Positions 12,501-22,205 of a stretch of 64,000 bases of DNA are shown in pieces. Under the pieces are notes generated by a model that saw only the letters and a program-made list of their open reading frames with translations, did no database searches and was not told the origin of the DNA. Where the stretch lies: contig JAFCMP010000014.1 of the NCBI GenBank assembly GCA_017506865.1, positions 62,001 through 126,000 of the forward strand, in the 5' to 3' direction. How positions within the stretch are numbered: the first letter of the stretch is position 1; each line of letters opens with the position of its first letter. The translations under genes were made by a program, and so were the position numbers. Origin of the DNA: Tribonema minus (Eukaryota > Sar > Xanthophyceae > Tribonematales > Tribonemataceae).

Positions 12501-13459
12501 AGAGAGCACGCAAGACAGAGTCAATCACAGCTGCGTCGCACTCCTCAGAGGGCGCAAGTCAAATATGAACCTGGACACCATGGCGCGGCAGCGCTGCCAC
12601 AGAGACTTTGCAGACGTACGCTGGTCGTCGCACGCTGATCTGGTCCTGGGTGCATGTACTTCTAGGGCTGGACGGCTGCGCAGTGGCGAATGCTCACAGC
12701 TGCGCGTACAATGGCCAGTCACCTGCTGCTCTTGTCTGGTTCAAGACGCGCAAACGCCCCCAGCGTAACGCGCTCCAATGGATTCCCATGCCCGTCTGTC
12801 GTCGTCTTGAACGCAGCAGGCTCCGCAGCTAGCGCGCGGTGCACCCTGTGCCTCTCCCGCAGGGCTTTCCACACCCGCTGCGGCGACTTGTGCTGCTGCG
12901 TGCGTTTTGCAGGTGCAGCCTCCACCGTAGCAGCGATGCGGCTGCCCGGCAGCTGTAAGCACAGCGCCTGCGCCAGCGACATGGCATCGTCAGAAGTGCC
13001 TTCGTCATCAGCGCCCATGATTCCCGCTGCACGGGAGTCATCTGAATAGCCTTCAGCTGGTACCCAGGCCTTGGGCTCCATGTGTCTCCGCAAGGCTGTT
13101 GCCGCTGCAGCATCTGGCCCTGTCCCAGGCTCCACAGGCAGCAGCACCAGCTGGTCACTCTGTGTGTAGTAGGCCTGCACTCTGGTCTGCGCCACGATGG
13201 CTGCAACTGTGTCGAGCAGCGAGCTGTTCTGTAGTGGTGTTGCGGCAGTACTACTAGTAGCAGCAGTCAGGTCCACCACCACAGCTGCAGGCCCTGCAGC
13301 AGCCTCGCGAGGCCGCAGCGTGCTGGTAGTGCGTGCGGGCCGCCATGTCCTGAGCGCAGCAGCATTGCGCGGCAGTTCCAGCCTAGCAGCCGCAGCACTC
13401 GCAAAGCACAGCAGCACACCAATGCTGCAGCTGTGGCTGCATGCCCCACACCTGAGCAT
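9544..13459 (-). CDS. Secretory-type protein of unknown function, left copy (gene X)
   Basis: Exon 1 runs from the ATG at 13459 to 12723 and starts with a likely signal peptide (hydrophobic core IGVLLCFASAAAA at residues 13-25). It continues through YYTQSDQLVLLPVEPG and MEPKAWVPAEGYSDD. Exon 2 is 12474-12363 (LAAELQRWCMDAQQ). Exon 3 starts at 11539; its best phase-matching end is 11143. Exon 4 is 10459-10366 (GLRFELARDTGALLCSKL) and exon 5 is 10017-9942 (DWCCRLREPSSILLLHQP). The exon 1-2, 3-4 and 4-5 joins have phases 2, 1 and 2; the exon 2-3 join is phase 0. A further coding-like exon, 9716-9544, has donor GTCAGT but its phase does not match exon 5, so one exon is missing or mis-set. A second copy at 63011 keeps exon 1, the intron and exon 2, with exon 1 about 80% identical. 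No family is recognised. The signal peptide implies entry to the ER. Confidence 0.6.
10608..10675. repeat. Short tandem repeat in an intron
   Basis: A unit of about 33 bp beginning TGCTCATTGCCGTATTGCAC is present twice back to back (10608 and 10641). A little further on, GAGCAACAGCTC followed by a G/C-rich stretch also repeats (10799 and 10842). Both lie in gene X between exons 3 and 4. Confidence 0.8.
11601..11795. repeat. Tandem duplication of about 125 bp
   Basis: The stretch starting GCATCTGGTGCGGTTGTGACT at 11609 recurs at 11732, with the rest of the unit (TGTTTG...GTGCCCC...GATGCAATGC) also repeated. It lies in the long intron of gene X between exons 2 and 3. Confidence 0.8.
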
Positions 13460-13524
13460 CCTTGATGTTGGCTTCAGGAGCTTGCAGGCAGGCTCCTGCC
13501 CATACGAGGCGTCATGGCCAGGGG

Positions 13525-14711
13525 AAGGCACGGTTCACGTCCACGACGGATCAACAACGGTTCACGGTTCAGAATCAGAACCGAACTGAACTGATCCGTC
13601 GTTTGCGTGAGCCGATCTGACCCGAATCGTCGTGGAACACGGTGTGAGTTGATCTGATCCGTGTTCGTCTCCCTGCTCCGTCAAGCTGAGCCAAGTTGAG
13701 TTGATCCGTGATGGCCCACTGATGGGCGGGGGGAACCGCTATTTTTCAGGATTGATTGTGTGTATTGAATTGCGCACAGAGCCAGTGAATCACTACACTG
13801 CCCCGGAGATGGCTGACACAGAGGCAGGTACTGCGTATCCCGCGGCGACTGAGCTTCTTAAAGTGTCCAACGATGAATCAGCTCCTATGATGAATAGTGG
13901 CGGCTCAGACACGCAGAGCGCTGGCACGCTGCAATTACAGGAGGCAGTGCCTGCTCGAAAAGGCAAGCCGCAGGAGCGGCCGCCTGCGGTGTCTCCGATT
14001 TGGCAACTTCAGTTCCAACTTCAACTCTGATGTCCAACTACAACTTTGATGGTCAATACCAAACCAACTGAAGGCGTATACAGTGCGCACATATGTGCTT
14101 TCTGAAGACTTGGTACGAAAAGTGCATGCACTATGGAACTATTGCAAAAGTGTGGTAATGAAGGAACACTTGAGTTTGAACCGTACTTGACCGAACCGTG
14201 TGAACCATCTTGGTGAGTTGATTTGAACCGTGATGCAGCCTGAGTTAAATTAGAACCGAACCGTGAATCTGGACTGAGCTGTGAACCGGACCAATCCGAA
14301 AGGCGGTCTTGGCGGTGAAGGCGGTCTTGTCCCATGAACCGATTTGATCCATATCCAAATCATGAGCTGTGCTAGCCTGGTCATGACAGCTTCAGTGTCT
14401 CTGCTGTAGCAGTGGCCACCATGGTGCAGGTAGTAGGTAGTGGTTGCCATGGCGCAGGAACCATGTACGTTCATGCCTTACATGTCAATTCTAGCTCGAT
14501 TGTCTGCTGTAGTGGCTGCCGTGGTGCTGCAGACACCATGGACCCTGCCTGGATGACTGTGCACACTGCGTCTATGCACACAAACACACCACAGTGCTGA
14601 CTGTGTACACTGTGTCAATGCACACACTCACACAGTTGATGAAGTGTTGCTCCACGTTTTTTTGCTGAGGTGTTGCTCCACGTTGCTGAGAGTAGTACTG
14701 TTGTGGTACTG
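13525..14711. repeat. Degenerate GAACCG/TGATCCG-rich region
   Basis: From 13536 to 13720 and again from 14170 to 14360 the sequence is dominated by variants of short words such as AACCGTGAACC, GAACCGAAC, GTTGATCTGATCCGTG and their complements. No gene is seen. Similarity with the right arm (62949 onwards) stops at its left edge. CA-rich and TGTTGCTCCACG repeats follow up to 14700. Confidence 0.6.
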
Positions 14712-14746
14712 GTGCTTTTCGCGCCCCTTGCGAAGCGAAATTAATA
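14712..14746 (+). mobile_element. 3'-end stub of the retroelement family
   Basis: The stretch matches the last 35-40 bases of the retroelement at 14786-19156: a TTTTCGCGCCCC stem-loop core, a GCGAA stretch, then AATTAATAGAAGTAC. It ends about 30 bp before the left direct repeat of the large copy, so the family has inserted twice at nearly the same place. Confidence 0.7.
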
Positions 14747-14785
14747 GAAGTACTGTTGTGCTTACACTACATAGGTACGACATAC

Positions 14786-17700
14786 AGCGGCGCTGGCAAC
14801 GGCCGCAGCAGTGATGCCAGCAGCCGCAGCGGCGGTGCTAGCAACAGCGGCAGTGGCGCGCGAACTCAAAACGGCCGCGGTGGCCGTGGCAGCGGTCGCA
14901 GCAGCGACAGCGGTGGACGAGGCTGTGGTCGTGGCGGCCGCGGCGGCGACGGAGGGGGCCCCCGAGCGGCAGGTGCGGCGACAGCAGCGGCAGCGCCTGC
15001 AGGCGCAGCAAGTGGGGCAGGTGGGCTTTTCACGTGGACCATCTCAACCCCTGCAGTCGCAGCAGTGCTTGACAGCATCAGCCTCGATGAGCTGCGCAAG
15101 CTGCAGTTCGCGACAACTAGAAGCCTTGCTAGACCACGCAATCGCCGCTATGTAGGAGCTGCACTGGAGAACGCAGCAACACATCTGTTGGCACACACAA
15201 TGACGATGTTCGTCAATGCGGCGCGGGAGCCAGATTCCGCAGGGCGGGTGCAGCGACTGCAAAGATCCACGATTCTACACCACCTCATGCCATCACTCAT
15301 CACCTCCACCGATGGCGCACCTGGCATCACTCGCTCCGACAGAATTAGAATGTTGGCACGCGGTGAGCTTGACCGGTTGGTGCCAGCGCTCCTCGCAAAC
15401 GCGCGTGCGCACCGGCGCTGGCGCGCGCGCCAGCAAACGGAGGCAGCGATCAAGGCGTACGTCCTACAGTGCATGGGCACACGGGGGGGGCTACAGCAGG
15501 CAGCGCGTTTCCTTCAGCCCAAAACGGTGGCGATACCTGATGATGACTGCTTTGCCGCCATGCAGTCCAAACACCCCCCCGCTGCGCCAGGGGAACAAGT
15601 CCATGAGCTATCTGGCATGGTTGATCAGCTTGTGGCGAAAGCAGCCGACATGCCAGCAGAACTCAGCCTGTTACAGGGGGAGGGAATTGAGCCAGAGACG
15701 GTTGCCAAGCTCATCCAGCGAGCAAGCCCTTACAGTGGAGCAGGCCCATCGGGGTTGCGCTACAGCCACCTGCAGGATGCGCTACGCACAAGCTGGGGAC
15801 GGCACGAGTTTGCTGCTGTCCTCACACAGTGGCTTCAGGCCGTTATGCGGGAGGCTGCGCGGCTGCCGGATGCCTTCTGGCAGTTGCATGGCGCGGGGCG
15901 CCTGACGCCACTTGCAGAACAACAGGAAGATGGTACAGCTAAGCAGCGGCCCATCGTTTGCGGCGAGGTGCTGCAGCGACTATGCACTTCGGTGTACGTG
16001 GCAGACCGCAAAGACTTCCTGGCGGAGCTCCTTGAGCCAGACGGGCAGTATGGGGTAGCCGTCTCAGCAGGAGCGGAGAAAGCGGCCATGGCCGGCAAAC
16101 TCGCGTATGAGCTTGGTCACTGGCAGTTCATGCTGGACCTCAAGAATGCCTTCAACATGGTGTTCGTCCTGGCGGCAGCGGAATGGGTAGCAGCACAGCT
16201 GCCGGACTTCCTCGACTACTTCATCGGCACATACGTTCGCACTCGGCCACGCCTGCTGTTCCAGCACGTCGACGGCTCCACACGCATCATCATGTCTCAG
16301 CGCGGGTTTAAGCAGGGGGACCCCGCAGCACCGATGCTCTTCTGCGGCGCCATTGCTCAGTGCTTGAAACGGTTCAATGAGGCGGCGGCCGCGCAGCGCG
16401 CGCGGAGGCGGATGGGCGCCTACATGGACGATGCCAACGTCCGAACAGGCGCTTGCACGCTGACTCAGGATGACATACAGGCGGTGGCGCAGCTCAAACA
16501 ACACTTTGCGGAGGTGGGGCTGGAGCTAAACCTCACCAAGTCACGCGCGCTGCCTGGCAGGGGGCATGTGGTGACAGACCACGAGCGGCAACTGCTGCAG
16601 CAGCTGGGCGTTCAGCTAGTGGGGGATACGGATGAAAATCAGAACCGCGGAGCTGTGTTGCTGGGGGTGCCGGTGGGCCACAGCAGCTTTGTGGACGCAT
16701 GGCTGCGCAGGGAAGCGGGTGCAGGCGGGGCAGGGGCTCGATTCGCAGAGCGATGCGCGCGCCTGACATCTCCGAGGGCTATGTTCAGGTTACTGCGCTA
16801 CTGCGTGGTGCCTCGCATGACGTACTGCCTGCGCACCATTCCCAATACGCAGACAGCGCCAGCCGCCAAGGAGTGGGATCGTGTCACGCAGTGGGTGCTT
16901 GAGCACTCAATGGGCCTGCAGCCGCCAGGCCAGACCTGGCACCAGTTTGAGCAAAGTGGGGCCCACTTCCATCTGGCAGCGCACGGCCCAGCCTTACAGC
17001 AAGCGCGACTCCCAACACGGCATGGCGGCCTTGGCATTACCAGCGCCTGCGACATCGCTGATGCTGCGTATGTGGCGGGCACGTTGCAAGCGCTGCAACC
17101 AGCACTCTCTGGATGGGCGGGGGTGCTGCAGCAGGCGGCTCCTCAAGCGGCTGCAGACGACGCTGCTGAGGATGCGGCAACACAAGCGGCACCGACAGCA
17201 GCGGCAGCAGCACCAGCACCAGCAGCATCAGCAGCGGCAACTGTTACAGCGGCAGCGGCGGTTGCCAGTGGAGGCGCGACCGCTCCGGCAGCGGTAACTG
17301 CATCAGCGGCAGGCCGCGCTTATGGCGCAGCCATTCTGGCAACACACGACGCAGCTGCCGCTGGATCAGGGGCCGCGGCGGCAGCACAGGCGGCACCAGC
17401 GGCAGCAGCAGCGGCGGCGCACGGCGCACCTACTCCGGCGGCAGCAGCGGCGGCGGCAGCAGCAGCTGCTCCAGCATCAGAAGCTGCTGCAGCAGCTGCA
17501 GCACATGTTGCACCTCAAGTGGCCTCGGCGGCATCACTAACTGCAGCATCAACAGCAGCTGCTGCGGGCATAGGCAACACAGCTGCTCCAGGCCCTACTA
17601 GGGCTGCTGCAGCACCTGCAACAGGAGCAGCGTCGGCAGGCGGCGCCGCAATCATGCCGGCTGCGACAGCAGCAATGGCGGTGGCAGCGGGCAATGCGGC

Positions 17701-19048
17701 AGGTGCTGCACCAACACCTGCGGCAGCAGCAACACCACTGGCAGCAGCAGCAACGGCAGGCGGCGCAGCTGCAGCACCAGCGCACGCACCAGCGGCAGCC
17801 GTCAATGCAGGCGCTGCGCGTTCCACACCAGCAATGCTACAAGGCGCAGCAGCAGCAGAGGTGGCGCGCCTGCCCCTCATGCGGACGATCGCCACAGCTG
17901 CCGCATCCCTACGTGCAGCAACAGGTGACAAGCTGGAACATACACTGCCACCAGCGCTAACGCCACTGCAGCAGCAACCACCTACGCAGCAGCCGCCGCT
18001 GCGGCCGACAGCAGGTGGTGGCACTGGTGCGGAGGCTGTTTGCGTACTTGACGCCAGTGCTCTGCAGTTGCAGTGTAGCCTGAAGCGCCCCAATCAGAGT
18101 GCGCTTGCAGATGCCGTCGCCACCGAGCTTGCAGATAAGGTGGAGGCGGACCTGCAACAGCTGCCGCAGGGCACGCAACGCACGCAAGCACTTGCTCGAT
18201 TCCGGTCGCAGCGCCACATGCACTCGATCGGCATGGCATTCCTCAACGAGCCCATGTACTCCACAACGGCTTCGTTCGACGGCCTATCCTGGCAGCTGGC
18301 CGTCAAACGCGCCATCGGAGTAGAGGAACAGACGACAGGCTGCAAGCTGTGCGGGAAGTCGCCGGGCGGCACCCTGCATGCACGGCTATGTCAAGCGCCA
18401 CGCGTCAAGGCGCACGACACCATCGTCCATAATAGCGTCAAGAGGGCCACGCAGCGCATCCTGCGGCAATACCTCAAAACGGGACTGGTTGACGAGGACT
18501 ACACGCCGTTTCTGGGGTCCGCCGGGCCGCCGGGGAGTCGCAGGATGGACATCGTGCTGCCTGCCGACGCCTTCCCGGTGACCGGCTACGACGACCCGAC
18601 ACGCCACCTACCGCTCATGGTGGACGTTACCTGCTTCGAGGCACAGGTGGCGTCGCGGGCGGCGAAGACTGCAGCAGACCCTGAGCGATGCTGCCGCGAC
18701 CAGGAGGCCGCCAAGACTACCCACTATTCTGGTCATTATGATCAGAATTGCTACAAACTTGCCACTTTGGCAATAGGGTCATTTGGCAGCATCGGGGAGC
18801 AGGGGCGGAAGCTGCTGGAGACTGTGGCGACGGAGTATGCCAGCAGGATGTCAGTGCCCGGAGGAGCGCGCCCTAAAGCTCTCAAGGGCATCGCCCTGGC
18901 GCGCTTACGCTCGGCACTGTCAGCAGCGCTCCACATGGCGTACTCTGGCCGTGTCATGACACACATGGCAGAATCCAGGGGGGGGGGGCACATGGAGGAG
19001 GACGTAGGGGAGGACCGCGATATGCCATTTGGCGGCGGTGGCGTTTGA
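14786..19048 (+). CDS. Retroelement polyprotein: reverse transcriptase plus restriction-like endonuclease
   Basis: A single open frame of about 1,420 codons. A Gly/Ser/Arg-rich N-terminus (to about 14950) is followed by a reverse transcriptase. PSGLRYSHLQ is an N-terminal RT motif, LDLKNAFNMV (about 16135) is motif A with the first catalytic Asp, GFKQGDPAAPM (about 16308) is motif B, and YMDD (16421-16432) is motif C. GGLGITSACDIADAAYVAG (about 17030) is a conserved post-RT segment. An Ala-rich linker of roughly 290 residues (about 17150-18000) precedes a CCHC knuckle (C-x2-C...H...C, 18341-18391). It is followed by RRMDIVLP and LMVDVT (18533-18632), which fit the paired acidic residues of a PD-(D/E)XK restriction-like endonuclease as in R2/CRE-type elements. 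The frame is intact to TGA at 19046. Confidence 0.85.
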   Translation, partial: SGAGNGRSSDASSRSGGASNSGSGARTQNGRGGRGSGRSSDSGGRGCGRGGRGGDGGGPRAAGAATAAAAPAGAASGAGGLFTWTISTPAVAAVLDSISLDELRKLQFATTRSLARPRNRRYVGAALENAATHLLAHTMTMFVNAAREPDSAGRVQRLQRSTILHHLMPSLITSTDGAPGITRSDRIRMLARGELDRLVPALLANARAHRRWRARQQTEAAIKAYVLQCMGTRGGLQQAARFLQPKTVAIPDDDCFAAMQSKHPPAAPGEQVHELSGMVDQLVAKAADMPAELSLLQGEGIEPETVAKLIQRASPYSGAGPSGLRYSHLQDALRTSWGRHEFAAVLTQWLQAVMREAARLPDAFWQLHGAGRLTPLAEQQEDGTAKQRPIVCGEVLQRLCTSVYVADRKDFLAELLEPDGQYGVAVSAGAEKAAMAGKLAYELGHWQFMLDLKNAFNMVFVLAAAEWVAAQLPDFLDYFIGTYVRTRPRLLFQHVDGSTRIIMSQRGFKQGDPAAPMLFCGAIAQCLKRFNEAAAAQRARRRMGAYMDDANVRTGACTLTQDDIQAVAQLKQHFAEVGLELNLTKSRALPGRGHVVTDHERQLLQQLGVQLVGDTDENQNRGAVLLGVPVGHSSFVDAWLRREAGAGGAGARFAERCARLTSPRAMFRLLRYCVVPRMTYCLRTIPNTQTAPAAKEWDRVTQWVLEHSMGLQPPGQTWHQFEQSGAHFHLAAHGPALQQARLPTRHGGLGITSACDIADAAYVAGTLQALQPALSGWAGVLQQAAPQAAADDAAEDAATQAAPTAAAAAPAPAASAAATVTAAAAVASGGATAPAAVTASAAGRAYGAAILATHDAAAAGSGAAAAAQAAPAAAAAAAHGAPTPAAAAAAAAAAAPASEAAAAAAAHVAPQVASAASLTAASTAAAAGIGNTAAPGPTRAAAAPATGAASAGGAAIMPAATAAMAVAAGNAAGAAPTPAAAATPLAAAATAGGAAAAPAHAPAAAVNAGAARSTPAMLQGAAAAEVARLPLMRTIATAAASLRAATGDKLEHTLPPALTPLQQQPPTQQPPLRPTAGGGTGAEAVCVLDASALQLQCSLKRPNQSALADAVATELADKVEADLQQLPQGTQRTQALARFRSQRHMHSIGMAFLNEPMYSTTASFDGLSWQLAVKRAIGVEEQTTGCKLCGKSPGGTLHARLCQAPRVKAHDTIVHNSVKRATQRILRQYLKTGLVDEDYTPFLGSAGPPGSRRMDIVLPADAFPVTGYDDPTRHLPLMVDVTCFEAQVASRAAKTAADPERCCRDQEAAKTTHYSGHYDQNCYKLATLAIGSFGSIGEQGRKLLETVATEYASRMSVPGGARPKALKGIALARLRSALSAALHMAYSGRVMTHMAESRGGGHMEEDVGEDRDMPFGGGGV

Positions 19049-19156
19049 GTGGTTGTCATTGCGACACTTTCAGACTGTCATACGACATGTAGATTCCTTA
19101 CAGCTAGATGCCAATCATCTGGGCTTTTTCGCGCCCTGAGCGAGAATTAATAAAAA
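14786..19156 (+). mobile_element. Non-LTR retroelement with RT and restriction-like endonuclease
   Basis: The 11-bp sequence GTACGACATAC occurs at 14775-14785 and again at 19157-19167, immediately after the A-rich tail AATAAAAA. These copies bound the element as a target-site duplication. There is no ATG until 15200, although the frame is open from the left boundary, so the copy is probably 5'-truncated. The 3' non-coding region (19049-19156) carries a stem-loop built on GGGCTTTTTCGCGCCC, and the same tail recurs in at least five other places in the window. There are no long terminal repeats. Confidence 0.85.
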
Positions 19157-19190
19157 GTACGACATACTTGCACATTTGCACATTTCAACT

Positions 19191-19286
19191 GGGCGTTTTG
19201 GTCTAGGAACTCCTAGTGGCATGATTCTATCTTTAGGGTATTTACATAGGGTAGAAGAGGTCGCCGGTTCGATTCCGGCAACGATG
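19191..19286 (+). pseudogene. tRNA-Pro pseudogene, left array unit 1
   Basis: The D-arm and TPsiC-arm (GGTTCGATTCC) match the neighbouring tRNA-Pro genes. The D-arm is interrupted by about 10 extra bases (19207-19216), and about 15 more are inserted around the anticodon arm. The 3' acceptor strand ends AACGATG rather than AACGCC. It cannot fold normally. Confidence 0.75.
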
Positions 19287-19379
19287 CAGGCATCAGGGAC
19301 GACGCCATGGCATCAGGGACGACGCCATGCCTGTGTGACCCTACACTAGATACCACATTATTCACTATATTTTCAACAG

Positions 19380-19450
19380 GGGCGTTTGGTCTAGTGGCAT
19401 GATTCTTCTTTGGGGTAGAAGAGGTCGCCGGTTCAATTCCGGCAACGATG
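19380..19450 (+). tRNA. tRNA-Pro-like gene, anticodon GGG, probably inactive
   Basis: D-arm, anticodon arm (CTTCT/AGAAG) and T-arm (GCCGG/CCGGC around TTCAATT) all pair. The loop TTGGGGT places GGG at 19412-19414. The 3' acceptor strand AACGATG leaves the outer acceptor pairs mismatched against GGGCGTT. Eukaryotes normally read Pro codons CCC and CCU with an A34 (inosine) tRNA, so GGG here is probably a decayed AGG copy. Confidence 0.55.
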
Positions 19451-19559
19451 CAGGCAGCAGCAGGGACGCTGACGTCTATGTGCACACATACAGTTGCAGT
19501 TGCGTCAAGTGCGCGTGAACCCTACACTAGATTTTTAACTCATCCACTGACCTCAACAG

Positions 19560-19630
19560 GGGCGTTTGGTCTAGTGGCATGATTCTTCTTTAGGGTAGAA
19601 GAGGTCGCCGGTTCAATTCCGGCAACGATG
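19560..19630 (+). tRNA. tRNA-Pro-like gene, anticodon AGG, acceptor end mismatched
   Basis: Same body as the intact copy downstream, with AGG at 19592-19594 and an intact internal promoter (GGTTCAATTCC as B box). The 3' acceptor strand reads AACGATG, so the outer three pairs of the acceptor stem do not form properly. No T-run terminator follows closely, which favours a pseudogene. Confidence 0.55.
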
Positions 19631-19752
19631 CTGGCAGCAGCAGGGACGCTCATGCCTGTGTGCACACACACACACACCTGCACATCTGCACACTTGCTTC
19701 AAGTGAGCGCGCCCTCACATTAGATTTCTAGCTCATCCAGTGATGTCAACAG

Positions 19753-19823
19753 GGGCGTTTGGTCTAGTGGCATGATTCTTCTTTAGGGTAGAAGAGGTCG
19801 CCGGTTCAATTCCGGCAACGCCT
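19753..19823 (+). tRNA. tRNA-Pro (AGG), intact
   Basis: GGGCGTT at the 5' end pairs with AACGCCT at the 3' end (six pairs plus a G-U at 1-72), with C following as discriminator. D-arm GTCTAGTGGCATGAT is typical of eukaryotic tRNA-Pro. Anticodon stem CTTCT/AGAAG frames loop TTAGGGT (AGG at 19785-19787), and T-arm GCCGG-TTCAATT-CCGGC is complete. A T6 run at 19841-19846, 17 bases after the discriminator, fits a Pol III terminator. No intron. It reads Pro CCU, and CCC after A34-to-inosine editing. Confidence 0.9.
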
Positions 19824-20510
19824 CGGTTCCCGAGAACCTCTTTTTTCACTTTTGCTCTCGATTTTTTTTTTTTACTGTCCTCCACCAAAAATGTTGTCTC
19901 ACACCTGGTAATTTGTAGTCAGTACATGCATGTCTGTTTTTCTGAGAACCTCTCTTTTCACTCTTCCTCAGCCCCCCATCACACTGGCGCTCTGCTCGGT
20001 TATAAGGCCTTAGGGCTTGTGTTTTCTGACATTCAGCACTGCCTACTCGTAGGTGGGACTCGCCAAAGGAAACCGCTCTTGCCCACAAGTCAATGGACAA
20101 AGTTTTGAAAAAAAGCGATGTGTTTGCACAATTTATAAATAATGAAAGGCGTTCTGCATCGTATACATGTTCCAGTGAAAAAGGAGTCTCTCAAAGAGTG
20201 AGGCTGGAAATGTCACACGGTCAAACAGCATGCTTCTGCATGATGGTGCTTCACACCACATGCTATTGGCAGGCAAGGGCATGTGAGCAAGCAACGCCGC
20301 ATCACGCAAGCACCAAGACTACTAGCAGTTGTGCAGCTGTGACTGGGAGTGCACATAGTATCATTGGCACTGCAAGAAAGTAGCCACTACTTAAGTGCAT
20401 CATGCGTCGTGTGGCAGTGCTCAGCCACAGCGGTGGTGCACAAGCACTACTGGCACTAAGGTGCTGCATAGAAACAGCAATAGGCTGAGCACTGGCAGGC
20501 GATGTGATAC
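19824..20510. repeat. Block shared with 59420-60648 (inverted), left copy
   Basis: Starts with a small inverted repeat (GGTTCCCGAGAACC) and T-runs directly after the intact tRNA-Pro and runs up to the 3' end of the unknown gene at 20515. The same order is found in reverse at the right arm. The copies share TTATAAGGCCTTAGGGC, CCTACTCGTAGG and a conserved stretch at 20093-20215. Short frames are conserved between copies, but this may only reflect recent duplication. The right copy carries a 537-bp insertion. Confidence 0.7.
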
Positions 20511-20514
20511 TATA

Positions 20515-22205
20515 CTACAACTCCTCCTCCCCCTCTGACTCCGACTCCCCTCCCCCCTCCGACTCCCCCTCTGACCCCCCCTGTGACTCCGACTCCGCCT
20601 CTGACTCTGAGTCCGCCGCCCCCGCCGCCAGCGTGAAGCGCGGCACCCCCCTCCCATGCGCTGGCAGCTCCCCCACGAAGTGCAAGTGAAACGTGTCCTT
20701 GCGGAACAGTATGTACACCTTGGCGTTGGCGCCTTCCAGCGCCAGCACCCCCTGCAGCGCGCAGTGCAGCCTGCGAGCCTGGTTTTTGCTTGTGAACGCG
20801 GTGGAGTAAAGAGGTATGTACTGCTCGCCGCCCACTCCTACCGTGCTGCTGGCGATGACATACACCATGTGGCCTCGCCGATTCAGCAGCGCCGTGATGG
20901 GCGTGGGAGGCTCAGCGGCGGCGGCGCCCGCCAGCTCGCGCCAGCGTGCCTCGTAGCTCCGCACCGCGGCGCGCAGCAGGTGCTTGATGCACACCGCCAC
21001 GTCCAGGCAGTTGTGTAGCCAGCCGATGAAGTAACGACTGCAGCCGTCGGACGCGTTGGCGGTGCCGTCGCCTGCGTGGTCCCCCAGCACCAGCGCCGCC
21101 GCCCACGACCGGTCACCCCCCCCCCTGCCCCTTGAAGGGGATGGGCCCCAGCAGTCGCACCTGCGCCCTGCGCAGGTTGCTGCCAGCGGGGGTGTGGGAG
21201 CCGGGCAGTCCCGAGGCGATGCCGCACAGGCTGGTGAAGGTTGCGTAGGCAGAGCGCAGCGCCAGGTACGTCTTGGGGACGCCGCCGCTGAGCATCTCCG
21301 TGGTGATGGTGGCGATCATCGGCGTGCCCAGCAGCGCCGGGTAGATGCGGCGCTTGCACTCCAGCAGGTGCTCCTCGCTGGCGCCGAGCTTGAACTTGAA
21401 GAGGACGCCGCTCTTGAAGTGCACCTTGATGGCATCCGTCACCAGCAGCCCCAGGTCGCCGGGGCTGCTGTACAGCGCCGCCGCCTCCACCATCGCCTGC
21501 GCGTTCTGCCGCGCAGTCCTGCCGGCGGCGGCGCCCAGCAGCGACACGTGGCTCATGCAGCCCACCAGCAGCTTGTACTCCGCGGGGACGCCGCCGGTGC
21601 GCGCCAGCCGCAGCACGGACTGGTCCGTCAGGCGGCGCAGCAGCAGCGTGGCGGGGTAGTTGCCGTGGGTATACGCGAGGGAGTTGGTCGCCGCGATGGC
21701 GTGCTGTAGCAGCGCCACCCCCAGCACGGCGCGCGCCACCTCCAGTGCGCCGTCGCGCAGCCGCTGCCGCCGCTCCGCATCGCTCAGCGGCGCCGCCGCC
21801 GCGCCCCCGCCGTCGCGCAGGCGCTGCAGCTCGGCCTGCAGCACTGCTGGCAGGCGGCACGCGGCGTCGCCAAGAACTGTCGTCGGTGACCGTGCCCTCG
21901 CCGCCGACGGCGCCCACCACGCGCATGTCGTCCATGGTGTCGGCGGGCAGCACGAGCGCGCGCGTGCACCTGTCCAGCAGCAGCACCGTCTGGCGCTCCA
22001 CCTACCCCCTGGTGGCGCCGCCCTGAGCGTGCTGCTGCTGGTTGTCACTTGGGTAGATGAAGGCGGCGCCGTACCGGCCCTCGCCACCGTGCACGTGGTG
22101 CAGCAGCGTGTCGCGCACGGTGAGTGGTCTTCTCCTGCGCGGCGGATGCCGGCATGCGCCACAGCGCAGCGTCGACGGGGCTGTTGAGCACTGTTGCCAC
22201 GCGGT
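20515..22205 (-). pseudogene. Unknown acid-tailed protein gene, left copy, truncated and frameshifted
   Basis: Homologous to 57720-59417 on the other strand. Conserved stretches include GVALLQHAIAATNSLAYTHG, HVSLLGAAAGRTARQNAQAM, TPMIATITTEMLSGG and a Ser/Glu-rich acidic C-terminus (20515-20640). The frame is broken at a G10 run on the coding strand (about 21116-21125), where the other copy has G8 and one extra T. It breaks again near 21880, where a deletion removes part of a conserved segment. Similarity stops at about 22205, so the Gln-rich and zinc-finger-like N-terminal parts are absent. The gene is probably dead. No family is recognised. Confidence 0.65.

Noticed and set aside
14756..14785. 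Start of the retroelement ORF upstream of the direct repeat
   Set aside because: The frame is open there only by chance (a TTG, no ATG) and lies outside the target duplication, in flanking DNA.
19380..19823. Regularly spaced identical units as a CRISPR array
   Set aside because: The repeated units are tRNA-Pro bodies with internal Pol III promoters; the spacers are related to each other and the genome is eukaryotic.
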